A DNA stretch of 46,614 bases from Verrucomicrobiales bacterium. Its GTDB lineage: Bacteria > Verrucomicrobiota > Verrucomicrobiia > Limisphaerales > UBA1100. Below, one piece after another: positions 41,664 through 46,614 of this stretch. Both the position numbers and the translations under genes were made by a program. Where the stretch lies: positions 1-46,614 of the forward strand of contig SYLI01000054.1 in assembly GCA_005809105.1 (NCBI GenBank). The letters run 5' to 3'. Every line of letters starts with the position of its first letter. The first letter of the stretch is position 1. The notes under the pieces are model-generated. The model searched no databases, was not told the origin of the DNA, and saw nothing but the letters and a program-made list of their open reading frames with translations.

Positions 41664-43259
41664 TTAGCGGGCGAGAACCGAGTCCACCTTGCCGCCCTTG
41701 ATTCCAAAATACACCGTGGTGCAGTTGATGCTCGTGCGCTTGTCGAACACCTTCACCCCGCGATAAACCCAAAACCCCCCCTCCACCAAGTCGGGCCGGC
41801 CAAAAGCCTTCAGAATGATGGATTCAGGCTGCTGCACATAGACACTGTCGATGCGGTAGGGGTACTGGCTGTTGGCGTCGTAGATGGTCCACTGCACACC
41901 GCGGCCGGGGCCCGACGCGGGCACGGTTGAGAAATCAATCGTCGACTCGGGTGGGCGGGTGGCGTTGTTGGAGCCCGTGCTTCTGGGCGCAATGGTGCCG
42001 GAGGTGACCACAGGGCCAGTGCCATTGGCTTCCAGCGCGGCAAAGGCATCCAGGTGCCCCATCACCTTGCGCCGCATGAGGCCCACAAGCTCGTCGGCGT
42101 CGCGCATCTGGCTGATCTCTCCGATGAGCTTGTCCAGATCGTCCAATCCCGCAAGCAACGCGGCCCGGTCGCCCTTGCCCAGAAGGCCCAGCCGCGCTGC
42201 GGTGTCCCGATACTGCTCCATCTGGCGCGCGCGCGCCGCCACTCCGTCCACACTTGAGAGCACCGCGCCAAAGACGATTTCGTCACCGTCCGTCATACTC
42301 CAGCCAGCCTCCGAGCGCTTGAGTGTGTAAGAGCGCTTGCCCTCTGGCAGCCCCAGAAAGGGCAGGGCAGGGTGTTCCACCTCCACCACCGCAGTGTCGC
42401 CTTGTGTGGAAAGAGTTTTGGCCACCACCATTCCCAAGGGCTTCTTAAAACCATCCTTCCACGATTCCGAGCCGGATTGCGCTGGCACCACATCAAGCTT
42501 GCTCATCAGCGCACCGCCTGTGTTCGTCATGAATTGGGCGAGGTCAGGCTTGGCCAGCCACGAGGGGTCGTTGAGTTTGCTCTCCAGAAGGGTTTGCAGG
42601 ATGCTGGCGGTGGCGTCGAGTTTCCAGGCTTCGACCTTGTACTGCGCGATGAGCCCGGCAAAGTGCTGGTCCACCAAGCCTGCGGCAATCTGGGCGGGAT
42701 CAGGCAGCTTGGTGGCGGCGCCCTTCTCACCAGTAAGGCTGCCAATGATCGACCCCAGATTGGTGGCGCTCAATCCCAAGTTCTGCTTGGGCTTGTAATT
42801 CATGAGGTCCAGCAGCAGCGCCTTTTTGGTGTCCACCAAGCCAACGAAGTTTCGCGCCACGCGCACGCCTCTCTTGTAGAGCTCGGCGTCCTGCGCCACG
42901 GTCGCGCCAAACTTTTCAATCTGTCCTGCCGCCCGCTTCTGCATCGCCTCGGGCAGCGCGTTCCAGAGGGTTTCTGGGTGGTTCTGAAGGAGCGCGCCGT
43001 ACCAGCTCTTGACCGCCATTTCGGGCGTCATCTCCTTGACGGCTACTTCACCGGTCTTGGAAGGACGCGAGAAGAACCAGATGCCCAAGCCTGTGAGGAT
43101 TGCCACCGTAAGGACGATGGCGACGCAAATCCAAGCGATGCGCGCTCTGGAGGGAGGGGTGGGCGCGGGCGGCTCCGGCGCGCCGGGAAACTCAATGTGG
43201 ATGTCGTACTTCTTTTCGGCCACTGCCCGAAGGTGCCCTTGCCAAGGCGCCTTGTCCAT
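41664..43259 (-). CDS. Membrane-anchored protein of unknown function, paralogue of the next gene upstream
   Basis: A 531-residue protein: a short cytosolic Pro-rich part (residues 1-37, GAPEPPAPTPP), one membrane helix at about 41-65 (IAWICVAIVLTVAILTGLGIWFF), then a large outside domain. Residues 85-110 (SWYGALLQNHPETLWNALPEAMQKRAA) and the C-terminus (IILKAFGRPDLVEGGFWVYRGVKVFDK) resemble VWNALPDTYRRDLQ and VLLQGFGFPDER..VVWVYKDMKIYN of the protein at 43286-44590. No known family is recognised. It is 26 bases downstream of that gene, in the same operon. Confidence 0.8.
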   Translation of the reverse strand: MDKAPWQGHLRAVAEKKYDIHIEFPGAPEPPAPTPPSRARIAWICVAIVLTVAILTGLGIWFFSRPSKTGEVAVKEMTPEMAVKSWYGALLQNHPETLWNALPEAMQKRAAGQIEKFGATVAQDAELYKRGVRVARNFVGLVDTKKALLLDLMNYKPKQNLGLSATNLGSIIGSLTGEKGAATKLPDPAQIAAGLVDQHFAGLIAQYKVEAWKLDATASILQTLLESKLNDPSWLAKPDLAQFMTNTGGALMSKLDVVPAQSGSESWKDGFKKPLGMVVAKTLSTQGDTAVVEVEHPALPFLGLPEGKRSYTLKRSEAGWSMTDGDEIVFGAVLSSVDGVAARARQMEQYRDTAARLGLLGKGDRAALLAGLDDLDKLIGEISQMRDADELVGLMRRKVMGHLDAFAALEANGTGPVVTSGTIAPRSTGSNNATRPPESTIDFSTVPASGPGRGVQWTIYDANSQYPYRIDSVYVQQPESIILKAFGRPDLVEGGFWVYRGVKVFDKRTSINCTTVYFGIKGGKVDSVLAR

Positions 43260-43285
43260 GGATTTGGCGCGCCGCCTGCGCGGTT

Positions 43286-44590
43286 TTAAGGGGCTACCTG
43301 CACGCTCACCACGATGCCCTGCTTGAGCGCAAACTCCAGGCGGGTGGCCAGCGAGTCACCGTTGGGGCGGTTGTAGATTTTCATGTCCTTGTAAACCCAC
43401 ACCACATCCGCGCGCGGATTGCGCGAAGGCCGGCGCTCATCGGGAAAGCCAAAACCCTGCAGGAGAACTTCCTGTCGCTGGTTGAGGTAGGCGAGGTTGA
43501 TGGAGTCGGCTCGGCCATCGCCATAAATCCACTGGCGTTGGCGCCCGGGATAGGTTCGCACCGTGGGGGTCTGGCTGAGCGCCGCGTCCAGCCCGCCGAT
43601 GGCCAGGGCCACCTGCTGCACCGTCTGTGCATTGTCAATCTGGTCGAGCGCGCTGTTGGCCGAGGCGATGGCGCGCAGCATGGACAGGCGTTGGCGGGCG
43701 AGCTGATCCTTGTTGTCCAGACGCGTGTTTAACGCCGTCCGCCATCCAGCCATGAGTTCATTCCAACGCAATGCCAAGGGGTCCGGAACCCACTTCTGCT
43801 CCACCTGACGAAAGGTCCATAGCTCGCGGTTGGTTCCAAATGAAACCTTGAGCACGGTGTTAGTACTCCGCGGTGGCGGGGGCAGTTCGACACGCAGCGT
43901 TTTGGTGAGCGCTTTGAAGGCGCGAAGCTGCGCTTGATTGGGATCGGTTTTCGCAAGGAGCTGTTCGAGTTGCGGAAGCACTTGTGCAGCGGTCCCGCCC
44001 AGAAACCGTTCCACATCAGGATTGTTGCGCCACGCCGGCGTAGCCAGTTCGCTGTTCGCCACCAACACCGCCAGAGCCACCACCGCATCGGGATGGCGCA
44101 GGCTGCGGGCCGCCGTGCTGTTGAGATCGGCTGCCTGAGGCGATACCGCCCAGCGCTGAATCAAATCGCGCTTGCGCGGCAGCACCGTGGCGGCTTTCTG
44201 CAGGACGCTCACGGCATTTTGATGCGCGGTATCGTCCACAATTTGCAGCGCGAGCTTCGCGACAGTCTGGAGGTCACGGCGATAGGTGTCGGGCAGGGCA
44301 TTCCACACCGGGCCAAAACGGTAGGAACCCACGCCGGCGATCGCCGTGTTGATGACATCGGCGATGATCGATGGATCCACCGGCGAGGGAAGGGCCGGCG
44401 TCACCGTGATGTTGGTGGCAATGGGATTGGGGGGCTCCGGAGTCGTGAGGGAATTGGTGGACTCCTTGGGGAACTTTTTTACAGGCTTCGGAGCGTCGCC
44501 ATCGCAGCCCAACAATCCCAGTGCCAGAATCCCGACCAAAACTTTTAAGACGAAGACCCTCATGAAATCAGGCCCATGCAAGCGATTCAT
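43286..44590 (-). CDS. Lipoprotein of unknown function, coupled to the GYF_2-LRR gene
   Basis: From the ATG at 44590 it has 434 residues, beginning with a hydrophobic stretch and lipobox LGLLGC (Cys about residue 29), then a Pro/Thr-rich linker and an outside domain. The conserved points shared with the 41664-43259 product are RFGPVWNALPDTYRRDL near residue 90 and the C-terminal QEVLLQGFGFPD..VVWVYKDMKIYNR. The start overlaps the upstream stop (ATGA) and has AAGGGGG seven bases before it. A shorter start at 44563 (MRVFVLKVL) would give a more usual lipoprotein signal. Function unknown. Confidence 0.8.
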   Translation of the reverse strand: MNRLHGPDFMRVFVLKVLVGILALGLLGCDGDAPKPVKKFPKESTNSLTTPEPPNPIATNITVTPALPSPVDPSIIADVINTAIAGVGSYRFGPVWNALPDTYRRDLQTVAKLALQIVDDTAHQNAVSVLQKAATVLPRKRDLIQRWAVSPQAADLNSTAARSLRHPDAVVALAVLVANSELATPAWRNNPDVERFLGGTAAQVLPQLEQLLAKTDPNQAQLRAFKALTKTLRVELPPPPRSTNTVLKVSFGTNRELWTFRQVEQKWVPDPLALRWNELMAGWRTALNTRLDNKDQLARQRLSMLRAIASANSALDQIDNAQTVQQVALAIGGLDAALSQTPTVRTYPGRQRQWIYGDGRADSINLAYLNQRQEVLLQGFGFPDERRPSRNPRADVVWVYKDMKIYNRPNGDSLATRLEFALKQGIVVSVQVAP

Positions 44591-45525
44591 GGAGGTGCCC
44601 CCTTGGTGCCGCCGGCGCCCGGAGGCGCAGGCGCCTCGCGCATCACCTCGCATTTGGGCAACGCCTTCTTGATGGCATCCACTTGGTCCTTGGTAATCTT
44701 GGTGTTGCTCAAGTTAAGCTCGGTGAGTTCCGGCAGTTTCTTGAGCACCTCCACCCCTTTGTTGGTGATGGGATTATCGGAAAGATCCAGCACTTTCAAG
44801 TGAATCAATGGTTTGAGATTGGCCAGATCGGCGTCGGTCACGCCGCAGTTGGCCACGCTGAGGCGCTGGAGGTTTTTCAACTCGCTCAAGAGCTTCCAAC
44901 CGTTCGTGCTGATGGGAAGGCTGGGGAAGTGGATGCCGCTGATCTCATTATTCCCATCGCGAGCCATGTGCGCTCCCAGTTCGTTGAGCTTCTTGGCCAC
45001 ATCCAACGTGGTGCCTTTGGCCACGACCTCTTTGGGAAGGGGGCGCTGTTTCTTGCGTAAGGACGAGGTGACTACAAACGCGGCAATGGCGATGACGGCC
45101 ATGAGCAAAACCACCGCCACAATCTGCGTGACGGGGATTCGGGTGCTGGCAGGGGCTGCTTCGGCCTCGGGCTGCTTCGCCGCAGCCTTCGCGGCTGCGG
45201 ATTTGTTTCCCTTCTGCAACCGCCGAACTCGCTCGGCGATCTCCGAGGCGCTCACGGCAGCTCTTGGCGCGGCGGCAGCTGGAGTGGGGTCAGGAGTTGC
45301 AGCTGGTTCCTCAGAAGGCGGATCGGCATCCGCGGTCAAAACTGCGTCATTCGACGGCAAAGCAGTCGAAAAGTCCTCAATTTGGAGGATTTGGACCCAT
45401 TCGGAGAGCCCTTCATACCATACCCAATCGGTGCCTGCCAATGCCCCCTCGCCCAGCATTTGCCGGATTTGCTCAACTGAATAGGGCCCAAATTGTTGGC
45501 CATCCCTATTGACGTGGATTTCCAT
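44587..45525 (-). CDS. GYF_2 domain - transmembrane - LRR protein
   Basis: From the ATG at 45525 it has 312 residues. Residues 1-48 form a GYF_2 domain (MEIHVNRDGQQFGPYSVEQI, then WYEGLSEWVQI). An Ala/Pro/Glu-rich linker with a basic coil (ERVRRLQKGNKSAAAKAAAK) follows, then a membrane helix at about 135-158 (IVAVVLLMAVIAIAAFVVTS) and, outside, leucine-rich repeats: LQRLSVANCGVTDADLANL, LKVLDLSDNPITNKGVEVL and LTELNLSNTKITKDQVDAI, ending LPKCEV. The topology is therefore a cytosolic GYF_2 sensor-like domain and an outside LRR. It is the first gene of a coupled operon with the two unknown proteins, divergent from prepilin copy 2. Confidence 0.85.
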   Translation of the reverse strand: MEIHVNRDGQQFGPYSVEQIRQMLGEGALAGTDWVWYEGLSEWVQILQIEDFSTALPSNDAVLTADADPPSEEPAATPDPTPAAAAPRAAVSASEIAERVRRLQKGNKSAAAKAAAKQPEAEAAPASTRIPVTQIVAVVLLMAVIAIAAFVVTSSLRKKQRPLPKEVVAKGTTLDVAKKLNELGAHMARDGNNEISGIHFPSLPISTNGWKLLSELKNLQRLSVANCGVTDADLANLKPLIHLKVLDLSDNPITNKGVEVLKKLPELTELNLSNTKITKDQVDAIKKALPKCEVMREAPAPPGAGGTKGAPP

Positions 45526-45621
45526 CCCGATTATTTTGGCCGAAAGCTTAACCGCAATTGTGGCACCGGAGCAAGCCCAAGCGGTAGGTGGGTAGATAAC
45601 TGGAAGTACGGACAGGGTGCG

Positions 45622-46335
45622 ATGAGAGTACGAAGCCAAAAAGGCTTTACGCTGATTGAGCTCTTGGTGGTCGTTGCCATCATTGGCGTCTTGGCGTCGT
45701 TGCTTCTGCCCACGCTTGCCAAGGCGAAGATCAAGGCCCGCGCCGTTCGCAGTCTCAGCGACAAGGGCCAGTTGCAGAAGGCCTACAACTCCGCGGTGGA
45801 TGAGAACAACGACAAGCTCATCTCAAACCGTCCTGCCGCTTCCGATGCTTGGTGCCGCCACGACACGCTGGGCACTCCCGGGGTGGACAGCCGTGTGGAC
45901 GACAAGGCCTTCATTAATGGAGTGATGGCCAAGGGCGTCTCGGGCAAGGCGGAGATTTTCAAGAACCCCGGCGACCCCAACGAGTTTAAGGATGCCGGCG
46001 GCAACACCGTGCCTGGGGTGCGCTCCGTCGCCATCAATTGGATGCTCAACGGCACCCATCCCAGGGCCGTGCAGCATGAGATGAAGGTCACGTGGCCGGG
46101 CCAGACGTTTGTGTTCATCGATGTCGCCACCGATGTGAGTGACAACCCCAGCTTTGCCTTTGGGTTTGACGAGCCGGGCGACTTCAACGACGGACGCTGC
46201 ACCTTGAGCTTCTACGATGGTCACGCCGACACGCTGAAATGGGAGCGCGGAGTGAGGCGCATCAGCTTCCAGGGTCAGGGCATCCCGCGTGTCGAAGGCG
46301 TCAAGACTCTCGCCGCGGCAGCCGACGTGAACTAG
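45622..46335 (+). CDS. Prepilin-like protein with C-terminal DGHA motif (copy 2)
   Basis: From the ATG at 45622 it has 237 residues. The prepilin signal is MRVRSQKG, cleavage before FTLIELLVVVAIIGVLASLLLP. The rest follows copy 1 (22541-23338): FKNPGDPNEF, VRSVAINWML, TFVFIDVATD and CTLSFYDGHADTLKW, so the two are paralogues. A GACAGGG lies ahead of the start. Whether it forms part of a pilus, a secretion pseudopilus or something else is unknown. Confidence 0.9.
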   Translation: MRVRSQKGFTLIELLVVVAIIGVLASLLLPTLAKAKIKARAVRSLSDKGQLQKAYNSAVDENNDKLISNRPAASDAWCRHDTLGTPGVDSRVDDKAFINGVMAKGVSGKAEIFKNPGDPNEFKDAGGNTVPGVRSVAINWMLNGTHPRAVQHEMKVTWPGQTFVFIDVATDVSDNPSFAFGFDEPGDFNDGRCTLSFYDGHADTLKWERGVRRISFQGQGIPRVEGVKTLAAAADVN

Positions 46336-46438
46336 CTTCGAGTCTTCGTTTCCTCCCTCGGGTTTTTAAGGATTCAGCCGCTTCCCAAGGTGGCGTAAAG
46401 TCGCTGGAAACCACAACGCACCACAAGTGCCATCCGCC

Positions 46439-46614
46439 ATGAATCACTCCATGCTCAAAAGCCATTCCTCATCCCTGCGTTCCCATTCCATCCGGATGAT
46501 GTCGCTCATGGCGGCGGTGTGGGGTTGTTTGGCGGCGTCCCTTCACGCGGTGCGCGCGGCGGAATTGGTGAAGGTCGGCATTCTCGGCATCGATAACTAC
46601 GGTTCCGTCGCGTA
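46439..46614 (+). CDS. Secreted NAD-dependent oxidoreductase-like protein, N-terminus only (cut by window edge)
   Basis: An open frame from the ATG at 46439 to the window end (58 residues). It has a signal-like N-terminus (RMMSLMAAVWGCLAASLHAVRAA) followed by LVKVGILGIDNYGSVA, which resembles the first Rossmann strand and glycine loop of Gfo/Idh/MocA proteins. The lack of a stop is due to the edge. The family call rests on about 15 residues. Confidence 0.55.
   Translation, partial: MNHSMLKSHSSSLRSHSIRMMSLMAAVWGCLAASLHAVRAAELVKVGILGIDNYGSVA

Noticed and set aside
45571-45590. TGGCACC-like element upstream of prepilin copy 2
   Set aside because: The downstream GC is one base off the sigma-54 spacing and the -12 element does not match; not called.
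46417-46432. Sigma-54-like match on the minus strand
   Set aside because: TGGCAC-N6-GTGC has right spacing, but it points back into the end of the prepilin gene with no terminator or gene ahead. It is taken as chance and shows that such matches alone are weak evidence.

Overview
The window is a compact, GC-rich bacterial chromosome segment that fits the phylum Verrucomicrobiota, probably the Limisphaerales/Pedosphaera side. This is inferred from gene content, not from a marker tree. The clues are a DUF1501 Tat protein, a DUF6807 protein, a leucine-rich-repeat protein fused to a CxxCH (planctomycete-type cytochrome) domain, FGE plus a sulfatase, two prepilin-like proteins with a C-terminal DGHA motif, and Gram-negative envelope systems (Lol, Mla/MCE). 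No phage, IS element, CRISPR array or gene-free stretch over 300 bases is visible.

Left part (1-13.2 kb), all on the + strand: the C-terminus of acetyl-CoA synthetase, a Sel1-repeat lipoprotein, a LolC/E-LolD exporter pair, a branched-chain aminotransferase, the protein-arginine-phosphorylation/proteolysis set mcsA-mcsB-clpC, then a run with 4- to 8-base overlaps or near-zero gaps: mlaE-mlaF-mlaD-DUF2007-FAD oxidase.

Middle (13.2-24.3 kb), alternating strands: rsmI coupled to an RRM protein, a small membrane protein coupled to a formylglycine-generating enzyme, a sulfatase-like protein whose catalytic Cys position is Asp, a LarA-family racemase, an M48 lipoprotein protease, DUF6807, tRNA-Lys(UUU), an LRR-cytochrome protein, a TlpA-like thiol protein, and a prepilin divergent from an LRR membrane protein. 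Downstream of the LRR gene is the most striking non-coding signal: a near-consensus sigma-54 promoter at 24109-24124, then about 108 bases of foldable sequence ending in a perfect 12-bp terminator hairpin with a T run. This looks like an undescribed small RNA gene.

Catabolic part (24.3-36.1 kb): SGNH hydrolase, aldo/keto reductase of the L-galactose/L-fucose dehydrogenase type, Tat-exported Gfo/Idh/MocA oxidoreductase, a minus-strand operon uxaE - TIM-barrel isomerase - RbsD/FucU mutarotase, DUF1501, and a two-gene operon of a VPS10-like propeller carrying a PDZ insert followed by a sialidase. Together they suggest breakdown of complex glycans and use of deoxy-sugars or uronates.

Right part (36.1-46.6 kb): the translation operon rpmI-rplT-pheS-[phosphatase-like gene]-pheT behind a recognisable promoter, with a terminator/attenuator between rplT and pheS; tRNA-Val(UAC) with its own promoter; and a three-gene operon of a GYF_2-TM-LRR protein and two mutually related proteins of unknown function. 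That operon is divergent from a second prepilin gene, repeating the prepilin/LRR head-to-head arrangement seen 22 kb earlier. The window ends inside a secreted oxidoreductase-like gene.
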